A stretch of DNA of 14,207 bases from JAIUZI01 sp041594355 (GCA_041594355.1 JBFHMM010000090.1:1-14207); one strand, 5' to 3'. Counted from the first letter of the stretch, positions 1 through 7,439 are shown. Numbers and translations are program-made. The notes: generated by a model from the letters alone, not told the origin.

Positions 1-494
1 AGGCCAAGTTGCGCGCCGCCGAGGCCGGCGCCCTCGAAAGCCAGGGCGAGCTTGGCCTCGACAGCGGCGGCGATGACGAAGTGGCCCGCCGCGCCCGCGA
101 GGCGAGCGACCGCATGGCGCGCATCCGGGGCGAACAGCCCGCCCCCGCTGTCAATGACGCCGACGCCCGGTCCCGGCGCGGCCTGCTGCCCAATATCGAC
201 GAGATCAATTCCACCCTACGGGGCACCGCCGACACGACCACCTCCGGCAAGGAACTGGGGCCGGTGTTCCCGCCTCCGGAGCCGAAACGCGGCGGCAGCG
301 GTTTCTCACGCGGCTTGGCGGCGGTGGCAGTCGTCGCCATCGTGCTGCTGCTAATCTATGCAAACGCCCCGGAAATCGCCCAGACCGTGCCGCAGACCGA
401 CCCGATGCTCAGCGCCTATGTCGCGCTGGTCGACCAGGCGCGGCTGTGGCTCGACACCACGGTCACCCCGCTGCTGCCGCAACCGTCCGAGTAA
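1..494 (+). CDS. C-terminal part of a membrane-anchored protein, probably a zinc-ribbon-domain protein (5' end outside window)
   Basis: The reading frame is open from the window edge (codons from base 3) and ends in TAA at 492-494, so the start lies upstream. The visible part is a charged, low-complexity linker, then a conserved-looking stretch LLPNIDEINSTL (about 60 residues into the visible part), a Pro/Gly-rich linker, one hydrophobic helix (GLAAVAVVAIVLLLIYA, bases about 312-362) and about 40 residues with alternating hydrophobic and acidic positions ending in PQPSE. I recall this architecture from Rhodobacteraceae proteins that begin with an MJ0042-type zinc ribbon, but that N-terminal ribbon is outside the window, so the family name is inference. 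It converges on the TIGR02302-type gene with a 32-base gap and no clear terminator hairpin. Confidence 0.72.
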   Translation, partial: AKLRAAEAGALESQGELGLDSGGDDEVARRAREASDRMARIRGEQPAPAVNDADARSRRGLLPNIDEINSTLRGTADTTTSGKELGPVFPPPEPKRGGSGFSRGLAAVAVVAIVLLLIYANAPEIAQTVPQTDPMLSAYVALVDQARLWLDTTVTPLLPQPSE

Positions 495-526
495 TCGCTC
501 TCCTGCGCCAAAAGGACCGGCCGCGC

Positions 527-3094
527 TCAGAACCGCTCCAGCAGCCGTTTCAGGTATTCCAGCTCGACCTCGGGACGCTCGCCTTCGCCTGACCGGCGGC
601 GGATCTCGTCCAGCAACTCGCGGGCGCGGCGGTACACATCCTCGCCTTCGAGCAGGCTGCCATCGTCCAGCTGCCCGCCCGAATTGCCCTGCGACCGCCC
701 CAGCGGGTCGCGGTTGCGGGCCGTGGCGTCGCCCTGCTGTCCACCCTGTCCGGGCTGGCTCCGCTGCTCCTGCGCCAGCGCCTCGCCCAGCGACCGCATC
801 CCCTCGCGCAGGGCCTCCATCGCTTCGGACTGGCGGTCGATCGCGCCGGCCATGTCGTTCTCGCGCAGCGCCTGCTCGGCGTCGTTCATCGCCCGACCCG
901 CCCGGTCCAGCGCCTCGCGCGCCTCGTCGCCCTCGGGCGAACCCGCGCCAGGAAGCCCCTGCTGCTGGCGGCGCAGCTCCTCGCGCAGCGCCTGCTGCCG
1001 GTCGGCCAGCGACCCCTGCGACCCTTCTCCCGCCTGCTCCTGACCCTGCTGGTCCTCGCCGCCCTGGCCGCCCTGGCCCTCGTGGCTCTGGCCGCGGCCC
1101 TCGCCGCCGTTTCGGCCCTGGTTGCCCTGCCGCTGACCTGACTGCGCGCCGGGGTTGAACTGCTCCTGCAGGTCGCGGAACGCCTCGTCCGACAGCCCCT
1201 GCTGATCGCGCAGGGTTTCGGCCAGATCCTCCATCGCCTGCTGCCCCTCATTCTGACCGCCCTGCCCCGGCGCGTTGGTCACGCGCATGTTCTCCATCAA
1301 CTCCTGCAATTCCTGCAGCGCCTGCTCGGCCTCGGCCATGCGGCCCTGTTCCATTAGCTCCTGTATCCGGTCCATCATCCGCTGCAGATCGTTCTGGGTC
1401 ATCTGCATCGAGTTCTCGGGCATCTGGCCCGGATCCATCTGTTCTCCGTTTTCCTGCGCCTGCCGCCTCAGCTGGCGCATGTAATCGTCGGTCGCCTCGC
1501 GCAGCTCCTGCATCAGTTCGGCGATCTCCTGATCGCTGGCGCCGTTCTTCATGGCCTCGCTCAGCCGCTCCTGCGCGCGGCGCAGCCGCTCCAGCGCGTC
1601 GCCCAGGTCGCCCTCTTCCAGCAGGATCGCCAGATCCCACATCGCCTCGGCGATTTCGTCGCGCTGCGCCTCGGTCAGCCCGTGGCGGGTAAAGGTCTCA
1701 AGCCGCCGCAGGATCACCCGCAGCCGCAGATAGGCGGTCTCGGAGCGGAACACCTCGTCCGGCCGGTAGGACACCGCCCGCAACACCTGCGCCACCCGCC
1801 GCGCGTTCGCGCGCGTCCACAGCAAATCGCGGCGCTGCTCGACCACCGCCGCCGCCAGCGGGTCAAAAAACCGCCGCGCCGGAAGATCGGCGGCAAAGAC
1901 ATCCGCCTCCCCGGTATGACCCGCCGCATCCTCGACCGACAGGGTAAACAGCACTGGCAGGTGCGCCCAGGGATGGGCGCTGAAATCCTCGATCAGGCTC
2001 TCGGTAAACAGCCGCCGGTCGCCGGCGATCGGCATCGGCAGATCCACCTCGATCGGCGCGCGCGGCTCCGGTTCGGCAGCCAGCCCGTACCGCCGGTCCA
2101 GCTCCGCCAGATCCAGCTCGATCCGCGCCGTACCCGCCACCACGCCGAAATCGTCGCTGGCGGTGAACGGCAGCGTCATCTCGCCAGATGACCCGGCCTC
2201 GGCGTTGCCCGCCACCGCGATCTGCGGCGCCGCGTCGGCGTCGATCCTGACCGACCAGGCGCGCCCCCCCGGCCCGTTGATGCGCAGGTCCCCGGCCTGG
2301 GTCACGGCGAATTCCTGCTGCGGATCTGCCGCCGACGGCAGCTCTCCGATCCGGCCCGACACCGTCTCGGCCAGGGTCAGCGCACCGACCTTGCCATAGA
2401 ACCGCAGCGTGATCCGGCTGCCTTCGGGCACCTCCAGCGGCCCCTCGGGCATGTCGTTCAGATAGACGGTCGGCAACCCGGTGTAGCGCGGCGGCTCCAT
2501 CCAGCCTTCCCATGACGGCCCGCCGGCCAGCGCCGCACCGCTGCCTGGCGCCATCTCGGCTACCGATCCAACCTTCCAGACCGATCCGAACAGCAGGCCG
2601 ACCACCAAGGCCAGCAACGCCACATAGCGCAGCGCGAAGGGGTCGCGCGCCGCCAGGTTCAGATCCGGATGCGGCGCACGCGCCGTGGCCGCCCGCGCCG
2701 CCATTCGCGCCTGATGCGCCTTCCACACCGCCTCCGAGGCCGCGTCGCCGGTCCCGATGACCTGATCATCCATCAATGTCTGAATCGGACGCCCCGGCAG
2801 GGTCGCATCCAACCGCGCCAGCGCCTCGCCCCGGCCCGGCCAGCGGAACCGCCGCGCGCCATAGGCCACGCTGCCCACCCCGGCCAGCAAGGCCAGAACA
2901 CCGCCGCCCCAGACAACCTCGACCGGGGCCAGATCCTGCAGACCCAGCATCAGCACCGCCAGCACCGCCATCCCAACCGCCACCAGCGGCCAGAAAGCGC
3001 GCAGGATGCGTTCCGCCAGCATCCCCGAACGGGTTAGGAAAAGCTGCCCGCGCAGACGGCTCAGGACAGGATCGGTTCCGGGCTTTGAGGCCAT
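527..3094 (-). CDS. TIGR02302 / DUF4175-type large membrane protein
   Basis: This is an 855-residue protein of unknown biochemical role. Three hydrophobic helices are visible: residues about 34-52, 58-78 and 154-176. A likely periplasmic region follows, with a beta-rich segment (GWMEPPRYTGLPTVYL near 197-212; ITLRFYGKVG near 228-237) and then a helical region. Residues about 500-800 are dominated by Gln, Glu, Met, Gly and Arg, with coiled-coil-like runs such as MQMTQNDLQRMMDRIQELME and then Gly/Gln-rich repeats. This order (paired N-terminal helices, third helix, Gln-rich tail) matches the alphaproteobacterial family named TIGR02302. Length fits the family. ATG at 3094 is chosen because the hydrophilic leader and first helix follow directly. 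It lies 37 bases after lysA on the same strand and is probably co-transcribed with it. An envelope role is inference from topology and neighbours. Confidence 0.85.
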   Translation of the reverse strand: MASKPGTDPVLSRLRGQLFLTRSGMLAERILRAFWPLVAVGMAVLAVLMLGLQDLAPVEVVWGGGVLALLAGVGSVAYGARRFRWPGRGEALARLDATLPGRPIQTLMDDQVIGTGDAASEAVWKAHQARMAARAATARAPHPDLNLAARDPFALRYVALLALVVGLLFGSVWKVGSVAEMAPGSGAALAGGPSWEGWMEPPRYTGLPTVYLNDMPEGPLEVPEGSRITLRFYGKVGALTLAETVSGRIGELPSAADPQQEFAVTQAGDLRINGPGGRAWSVRIDADAAPQIAVAGNAEAGSSGEMTLPFTASDDFGVVAGTARIELDLAELDRRYGLAAEPEPRAPIEVDLPMPIAGDRRLFTESLIEDFSAHPWAHLPVLFTLSVEDAAGHTGEADVFAADLPARRFFDPLAAAVVEQRRDLLWTRANARRVAQVLRAVSYRPDEVFRSETAYLRLRVILRRLETFTRHGLTEAQRDEIAEAMWDLAILLEEGDLGDALERLRRAQERLSEAMKNGASDQEIAELMQELREATDDYMRQLRRQAQENGEQMDPGQMPENSMQMTQNDLQRMMDRIQELMEQGRMAEAEQALQELQELMENMRVTNAPGQGGQNEGQQAMEDLAETLRDQQGLSDEAFRDLQEQFNPGAQSGQRQGNQGRNGGEGRGQSHEGQGGQGGEDQQGQEQAGEGSQGSLADRQQALREELRRQQQGLPGAGSPEGDEAREALDRAGRAMNDAEQALRENDMAGAIDRQSEAMEALREGMRSLGEALAQEQRSQPGQGGQQGDATARNRDPLGRSQGNSGGQLDDGSLLEGEDVYRRARELLDEIRRRSGEGERPEVELEYLKRLLERF

Positions 3095-3131
3095 TCAGGC
3101 GAACACTCCAGACGGCCCGCGCAGGATCGCG

Positions 3132-4397
3132 TCAGAGCCACTCGGGTATGGTATCGCGATTTATCATTTCGTCAAAGGTCGGGCGTCGGCGAATAACCGC
3201 GAATTGATCCCCGTTCACCATGACTTCGGGGATCAGCGGGCGCGAGTTATACTCGCTCGACATCACCGCGCCATAGGCCCCGGCACTGCGAAACGCCACC
3301 AGATCGCCAGCTGCCAGCGCCGGCATGCCGCGCTGCTTGGCGAATGTGTCGCCGCTCTCGCAGACCGGCCCGACGATGTCATAGGGCTGCTCTTCGACCC
3401 CCGGCGCGGGTTCGACAACCGGAACGATGTCGTGATGCGCCTCGTACATGGCCGGGCGGATCAGGTCGTTCATCGCCGCATCGACAATCAGGAAATCGCG
3501 GCCCTCGCCTTCCTTCACATAGATCACCTTGCTGACCAGCAGCCCGGCATTGCCCGCGATCAGCCGCCCCGGTTCGATCTCGATCTCGCAGCCCAGATGC
3601 CCCAGTACCCGTTTGATCAGATTGCCGTAATCCGTCGGCAGCGGCGGCGCGGCGTTCGACCGCGCATAGGGAATGCCCAGCCCCCCGCCCAGGTCCAGAC
3701 GGCGGATGTCATGACCGTCGGCGCGCAGCTGCCCGGTCAGCTCGGCCACCTTGGCATAGGCCAGCTCAAAGGGCGCCAGTTCGGTCAGCTGGCTGCCGAT
3801 GTGGACATCGATGCCGACGACCTCCAGCCCGGGCAGGGCGGCCGCGCGGGCATAGACCGCGCGGGCCTTGGCAATCGGGATGCCAAACTTGTTCTCCGAC
3901 TTGCCGGTGGCGATCTTGGCATGGGTGCGTGCATCGACATCCGGGTTCACCCGGATGGTGATCGGCGCGACCTTGCCCATTTCCTGGGCAATGGCGCTCA
4001 GAACCTCCATCTCGGGCTCCGATTCCACGTTGAACTGGCGGATGCCGCCGGCCAGAGCGGCGCGAATTTCCTCTGCCGTCTTGCCGACGCCGGAAAATAC
4101 GATCTTCTCTCCGGGAACGCCCGCCGCCTTGGCCCGCAGGTATTCGCCCATGGACACCACATCCATCCCCGCGCCGGCCCGCGCCAGCGTCGTCAGGATG
4201 GCCTGATTGCTGGCCGCCTTCATGGCGTAGCAGACCAAGTGTTCGGTGCCCTCCAGCGCCTCGTCGAACAGCCGGAAATGGCGCAGCAGCGTAGCGGTGG
4301 AATAGACGTAAAACGGGGTGCCTACGGCGGCGGCGATCTCAGCCACCGGCACATCCTCGGCGTAAAGCGCGCCGTCTCTGTACAAAAAGTGATCCAT
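3132..4397 (-). CDS. lysA: Diaminopimelate decarboxylase
   Basis: This enzyme decarboxylates meso-diaminopimelate to L-lysine, the last step of lysine synthesis, using pyridoxal phosphate in the cytoplasm. The 421-residue protein has the fold-type III decarboxylase motifs in order: the PLP lysine in VCYAMKAASNQ (K60), the HIGSQ motif (199-203), the glycine-rich phosphate loop LDLGGGLGIPY (234-244), EPGR (275-278), the CESGD motif with the active-site Cys (346-350), and Tyr in SAGAYGAVMSSEYNSRP (near 375). Length is typical. The ATG at 4397 gives the family-like N-terminus MDHFLYRDG, although no good Shine-Dalgarno sequence precedes it. A 136-base gap containing perfect palindromes separates it from the DUF2834-like gene upstream, so it may be transcribed both from the argH cluster and from its own promoter. 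Confidence 0.97.
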   Translation of the reverse strand: MDHFLYRDGALYAEDVPVAEIAAAVGTPFYVYSTATLLRHFRLFDEALEGTEHLVCYAMKAASNQAILTTLARAGAGMDVVSMGEYLRAKAAGVPGEKIVFSGVGKTAEEIRAALAGGIRQFNVESEPEMEVLSAIAQEMGKVAPITIRVNPDVDARTHAKIATGKSENKFGIPIAKARAVYARAAALPGLEVVGIDVHIGSQLTELAPFELAYAKVAELTGQLRADGHDIRRLDLGGGLGIPYARSNAAPPLPTDYGNLIKRVLGHLGCEIEIEPGRLIAGNAGLLVSKVIYVKEGEGRDFLIVDAAMNDLIRPAMYEAHHDIVPVVEPAPGVEEQPYDIVGPVCESGDTFAKQRGMPALAAGDLVAFRSAGAYGAVMSSEYNSRPLIPEVMVNGDQFAVIRRRPTFDEMINRDTIPEWL

Positions 4398-4432
4398 GCC
4401 GCGCGCTTACGGCAATGGCGGAGCCAGATCAA

Positions 4433-4465
4433 TCGGCTTTCTCACAACTCTACCCGCGAAGCCGA
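4433..4465. repeat. Inverted repeat TCGGCTT / AAGCCGA upstream of lysA
   Basis: The 7-base arms at 4433-4439 and 4459-4465 are perfect complements, with a 19-base loop. The repeat lies 36 bases upstream of the lysA start. In the lysA transcript it could form a leader hairpin. The function is unknown, and the long loop makes it weaker evidence than the two tighter palindromes beside it. Confidence 0.4.
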
Positions 4466-4469
4466 CCGG

Positions 4470-4510
4470 AATTTTTCAAAAATTACGGCAAATTTCTTTG
4501 AAAGAAATTT
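4470..4510. promoter_or_regulatory. Two adjacent AT-rich perfect palindromes in the lysA upstream region
   Basis: Bases 4470-4484 form AATTTTT and its complement around a single C. Bases 4490-4510 form AAATTTCTTT and its complement around a single G (10-base arms). Both are exact and sit 5 bases apart in an AT-rich island inside very GC-rich DNA, about 73-113 bases upstream of the lysA start codon. The one-base centres suit a protein-binding operator or a promoter region better than a simple RNA hairpin, although a 9-base stem with a 3-base loop is possible for the larger one. The regulator is unknown. Confidence 0.5.
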
Positions 4511-4533
4511 ACACCGACTGCCGGGGCGGTCAC

Positions 4534-4851
4534 TCACACGACCGGGCGGGTGCGCAGAAAGAGATAGAGCGGCAGCCCACAGCTGACCCCGATGCAAAAG
4601 GTGGCCGGAATCGCGATCAGCGCAATCCAGTTCCGGCGCACCGCGACTTCCGTGACAATGAACACCGTCAGGGCGATCGCGGCGATCGTCAGGTCCCAGA
4701 CCAGACCGCTGGCCGCTGCGTTGACGTTCCACGCTGCCGCCATTCCGGCCAGGTCAAAGCCGTTCTCGCCGAACCACTGGACGAAGTGATACATCGGGTG
4801 CACCGCACCCCAGATCGCCAGGGCGAGGTAGAGCATCCGCAGCGGCGACAT
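4534..4851 (-). CDS. Small membrane protein, DUF2834-like
   Basis: This 105-residue protein starts with MSPLRMLYLALAIWG and contains three hydrophobic segments: about residues 5-16, 46-66 (GLVWDLTIAAIALTVFIVTE) and 74-99 (NWIALIAIPATFCIGVSCG and onward). Between them is a short soluble stretch with HPMYHFVQWF. Size and topology, and the W-D pair at the start of the second helix, resemble the DUF2834 family of uncharacterised membrane proteins. I chose the ATG at 4851 over the longer frame from 4911 because the extra 20 residues are Arg-rich, are not hydrophobic, and overlap the upstream lipoprotein gene. The start is 4 bases after the stop of that gene, which suggests coupled translation. No function is assigned. 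Confidence 0.78.
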   Translation of the reverse strand: MSPLRMLYLALAIWGAVHPMYHFVQWFGENGFDLAGMAAAWNVNAAASGLVWDLTIAAIALTVFIVTEVAVRRNWIALIAIPATFCIGVSCGLPLYLFLRTRPVV

Positions 4852-4855
4852 GCCG

Positions 4856-4984
4856 TCAGACGCCCGGCAGCGCGGACTGCGCGCCCCGCGTCGGCGGGAT
4901 CGGGTCGCCATCGGCGCCGCATCCGGCCAGCAGACCCGCCAGCGCCCCCGCCAGCGCCCCTGCCAAAACCATCGCTCGTATCAT
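4856..4984 (-). CDS. Very small lipoprotein, LptM-like
   Basis: This short frame encodes 42 residues: MIRAMVLAGALAG, a hydrophobic core, then the lipobox LLAGC with Cys at residue 22, followed by GADGDPIPPTRG and a short tail ending ALPGV. After signal peptidase II cleavage only about 21 residues would remain. That plan (signal peptide, lipobox, CG-x-x-G-x-PxP) is that of LptM (formerly YifL), the small outer-membrane lipoprotein that helps mature the LPS translocon LptD/E; such genes often lie beside lysA or dapF. Its ATG overlaps the argH stop in an ATGA, and its TGA is 4 bases before the DUF2834-like start, which strongly supports translation. The LptM identity is inference from plan and position. 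The lipoprotein call itself rests on the visible lipobox. Confidence 0.8.
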   Translation of the reverse strand: MIRAMVLAGALAGALAGLLAGCGADGDPIPPTRGAQSALPGV

Positions 4985-6372
4985 CCCAGCATCGCCTTCC
5001 ACCGTTCGACCTGCGCCCGCACCTGCGCCGGCGCTGTCCCGCCATAAGACAAGCGTGAGTTTACCGAGTTTTCCACCCCCAGCACAGTAAAGATGTCTTC
5101 GGTGATGCCCGCGTGGACCGACTGCATGTCCTCCAGGCTCAGGTCCGGCAGGTCGCAGCCGCGGGCCTCGGCCATCGCAACCAGCGTGCCGGTGACGTGG
5201 TGGGCGTCGCGGAACGGCACCTTCAGCACCCGCACCAGCCAGTCGGCCAGATCGGTGGCGGTGGAAAAGCCCGACCCGGCGGCGGCCGCGAGGCTGTCAC
5301 GGTTGGCGCTCATATCGCGCACCATTCCCTCCATCGCCGCCAGCGCGAGCATCCAGTTGTCAGCGGCGTCAAAGACCTGTTCCTTGTCCTCCTGCATGTC
5401 CTTGGAGTAGGCCAGCGGCAGCCCCTTCATCACCATCATCAGCGCCGTGTTGGCGCCAAAGATCCGGCCCACCTTGGCGCGGATCAGCTCGGCGGCATCG
5501 GGATTCTTCTTCTGCGGCATGATGCTGGACCCGGTGGAAAACCGGTCCGACAGAGTGACAAAGCGGAATTGCGCCGAGGACCAGATCACCAGCTCTTCGG
5601 CAAACCGGCTCAGGTGCACCGCACATATGCTGGCAACGCCCAGGAACTCCAGCGCGAAATCCCGGTCGCTCACCGCGTCCAGCGAATTGGCGGCGGGGCG
5701 ATCAAAGCCCAGCGCCTCTGCCGTCATCTCCCGGTCAATCGGGAAGGAGGTACCGGCTAACGCCGCCGCCCCCAGGGGCGATTCGTTCATCCGCGCGCGC
5801 GCATCGCACACCCGGCTCAGGTCGCGGCCGAACATCTCGACATAGGCCATCATGTGATGTCCCCATGTCACCGGCTGCGCGGTCTGCAAATGGGTGAACC
5901 CCGGCATCACCCAGTCCGCCCCGGCCTCCGCTTGTGTCAGCAGCGCGGCGATCAGCGCCAGTAACCCGGCCTCCGCCGCGTCCAGCTGGTCGCGGACCCA
6001 CAGCTTGAAATCGGTCGCCACCTGGTCATTGCGCGACCGGCCCGTGTGCAGCCGCCCGGCAGGCTCGCCGATGATCTCCTTCAGCCGCGCCTCCACGTTC
6101 ATATGAATATCCTCCAGCGCGGTGGAAAACTGAAACGTGCCGGCCTCGATCTCTGACAATACGGTGAGCAGCCCTTCCCTGATCGCCTCTGCATCGCTAT
6201 CGGTAATCACGCCTGTCGCGGCCAGCATCGCCGCATGGGCCCTTGAGCCTGCGATGTCCTGCGCCGCCATCCGCTTGTCGAATCCGATCGAGGCATTAAT
6301 TGCCTCCATGATCGCGTCCGGTCCGGCGGCAAAGCGGCCGCCCCACATCTGGTTCGAGGATTGATCTGCCAT
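4981..6372 (-). CDS. argH: Argininosuccinate lyase
   Basis: The enzyme cleaves argininosuccinate to arginine and fumarate, the last step of arginine synthesis, as a cytoplasmic homotetramer. The 463-residue protein carries the fumarase/aspartase-superfamily signature GSSIMPQKKNPDAAE (281-295) with the flexible-loop serines S282/S283 and K288. It also has the conserved HTGRSRNDQVATD (109-121) and the T-H-L-Q segment with the candidate catalytic His (H161). Length matches the family. The start is taken at the ATG at 6372, preceded by an AGGGG ribosome site 8-9 bases upstream; an in-frame GTG at 6381 would add three residues. It heads the minus-strand cluster and overlaps the lipoprotein gene by ATGA. 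Its start is only 22 bases from the divergent tlpA-like start, so its promoter must lie in or beyond the other gene's 5' end. Confidence 0.97.
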   Translation of the reverse strand: MADQSSNQMWGGRFAAGPDAIMEAINASIGFDKRMAAQDIAGSRAHAAMLAATGVITDSDAEAIREGLLTVLSEIEAGTFQFSTALEDIHMNVEARLKEIIGEPAGRLHTGRSRNDQVATDFKLWVRDQLDAAEAGLLALIAALLTQAEAGADWVMPGFTHLQTAQPVTWGHHMMAYVEMFGRDLSRVCDARARMNESPLGAAALAGTSFPIDREMTAEALGFDRPAANSLDAVSDRDFALEFLGVASICAVHLSRFAEELVIWSSAQFRFVTLSDRFSTGSSIMPQKKNPDAAELIRAKVGRIFGANTALMMVMKGLPLAYSKDMQEDKEQVFDAADNWMLALAAMEGMVRDMSANRDSLAAAAGSGFSTATDLADWLVRVLKVPFRDAHHVTGTLVAMAEARGCDLPDLSLEDMQSVHAGITEDIFTVLGVENSVNSRLSYGGTAPAQVRAQVERWKAMLG

Positions 6373-6394
6373 GTCTTGCACCCCTGGAGGTAAT

Positions 6395-6967
6395 ATGCGC
6401 CTGTTCCGTTCCGCTCTCCTTTATCTAGCCCTCGCTCTGGGTGCAAACGCGCTTCACGCCGCAGATGCGGCGCCCGACACCGCCCAGCTTGAGGCGCTGC
6501 GCGACGGCACCATGAAAAAACTGGTGTTTCACGCCGATCCGACGCCGGTCTCGGAACAGCCATTCATGCTGGCCGATGGCGTCGGCGAGGCGACGCTGGC
6601 CGACTACCGGGGCAAATGGGTCCTGCTGAACTTCTGGGCGACATGGTGCGCGCCCTGCCGCAAGGAAATGCCGATGCTGGCAGAGCTGCAGAGCGAATTC
6701 GGCGGCGACGCCTTCGAGGTGGTGACGCTGGCCACCGGCCGCAACAACCCGGCGGGCATCAAGAAGTTCTTTGCCGAACACGGCATCGACAACCTGCCCC
6801 GGCACCAGGATCCGAAACAGGCCGTTGCCCGCGAGATGGCCGTTCTGGGCCTGCCGATCACCGTCATTATCGACCCGGAGGGGCGCGAAATCGCCCGCCT
6901 GCGCGGCGATGCAGAATGGAATTCGGACAGCGCCAAGGCGATCATCGCCGCCTTGGTTGAGCATTGA
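6395..6967 (+). CDS. tlpA: TlpA-family exported thioredoxin (disulfide reductase)
   Basis: This 190-residue thioredoxin-fold protein has an N-terminal hydrophobic signal or anchor (LFRSALLYLALALGANALHA, about 3-22, possible cleavage after ALHA). The redox motif is WCAPC (C85 and C88) inside VLLNFWATWCAPCRKEMP, with a cis-proline in GLPIT (P154) and the late strand VIIDPEGREIARLRG. This is the TlpA/ResA/CcmG group, which reduces disulfides in the periplasm, for example in cytochrome c or cytochrome oxidase maturation. The precise partner cannot be read from sequence. The start at ATG 6395 is chosen for the GGAGGT site 6 bases upstream; the longer frame from 6371 lacks one. It is divergent from argH. 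The symbol reflects family, not proven orthology. Confidence 0.9.
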   Translation: MRLFRSALLYLALALGANALHAADAAPDTAQLEALRDGTMKKLVFHADPTPVSEQPFMLADGVGEATLADYRGKWVLLNFWATWCAPCRKEMPMLAELQSEFGGDAFEVVTLATGRNNPAGIKKFFAEHGIDNLPRHQDPKQAVAREMAVLGLPITVIIDPEGREIARLRGDAEWNSDSAKAIIAALVEH

Positions 6968-7024
6968 CGAAACGCCTCTTTTCTTCATTTAAATAAAAGT
7001 TTTAGATACTCGAAAGGCTATTTT

Positions 7025-7402
7025 TTGCTGAAAAAGACAGTCTGCATTCTTCCAGTCATTTTCGCTGTCGGCCTCACGATCCAACCGGGGCAAGCCGGGT
7101 CGATGAAACCGATCAAAACGGAAGCGCAATTTCGCCAGGTTGTTGTCGACCGAAAACTCGTTCACGAAAACGGGACCTGGTTTCGCATTACAGGCGATGG
7201 GGAGATCATTGGAAAGGTCGGCAAGGACAAGTTCAACGGTGTCTGGCAATGGAGCGGCAAGTACTTCTGCCGCAACGGCACTCTGGGGAAAAAGGAACTG
7301 GGATCAGGCTGCCTGGTTCTGAAAGTGGGCGATGGAAAATCCAGTTCTTCCGGAAAAGGGCAAGGAACTGGGCAAGGAACTGGGCAAGGCCTACACCCTT
7401 AA
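7025..7402 (+). CDS. Small exported protein of unknown function; C-terminus apparently frameshifted
   Basis: A TTG start at 7025, with AAAGG about 8 bases before it, gives a 125-residue product. It has a signal peptide (LKKTVCILPVIFAVGLTIQPGQA, about 2-24) and a small domain with GDGEIIGKVGKDKFNGVWQWSGKYFCRNG and one further Cys (GSGCLV). The pattern G-x-W-x-W, x-F/Y-FCR and a later Cys is one I associate with short exported proteins of Rhodobacteraceae that are often misnamed dihydrodipicolinate reductase. After KVGDG (about residue 104) the frame turns into a Ser/Gly/Gln tail. Reading the +1-offset frame gives KIQFFRK, and a further shift gives KGKELGKAYTLN then TGA at 7404-7406, which looks like the natural end. 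Two single-base losses, at A-runs 7336-7339 and 7354-7357, would explain this. It may be a pseudogene or a sequencing error. Confidence 0.6.
   Translation: MLKKTVCILPVIFAVGLTIQPGQAGSMKPIKTEAQFRQVVVDRKLVHENGTWFRITGDGEIIGKVGKDKFNGVWQWSGKYFCRNGTLGKKELGSGCLVLKVGDGKSSSSGKGQGTGQGTGQGLHP
7359..7388 (+). repeat. 12-base tandem repeat, 2.5 copies
   Basis: The unit GGCAAGGAACTG occurs at 7359-7370 and 7371-7382, and then half a copy (GGCAAG) follows at 7383-7388. It lies in the 3' end of the gene at 7025. Being a multiple of three, it adds four codons per copy (GKEL in the restored frame, GQGT in the annotated frame). Slippage is the likely origin. Confidence 0.8.
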
Positions 7403-7439
7403 CTGAAGCGCAGGCGACCGTTACTGAAGCGCAGGCGAC
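7402..7439 (+). repeat. 17-base direct repeat with a 21-base period
   Basis: ACTGAAGCGCAGGCGAC occurs exactly at 7402-7418 and at 7423-7439. The first copy overlaps the stop codon region of the gene at 7025. The 21-base period equals seven codons, and one plus frame reads TEAQATV-TEAQATY, but no start or ribosome site supports a gene there. Confidence 0.8.

Noticed and set aside
358..1158. A plus-strand Pro/Arg/Ala-rich frame across the convergent gene ends
   Set aside because: It is extremely biased in composition, overlaps two real genes, and is explained by GC-rich sequence.
4398..4533. Lysine riboswitch upstream of lysA
   Set aside because: The gap of 136 bases is shorter than the usual lysine aptamer, and I see none of its conserved junction. 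Only simple palindromes are present.
3006..4586. A 526-residue open frame on the plus strand opposite lysA
   Set aside because: It is antisense to a clear lysA with all motifs in place. Its His/Asp/Arg/Gly-rich product shows no domain and is the usual by-product of high-GC codon use.
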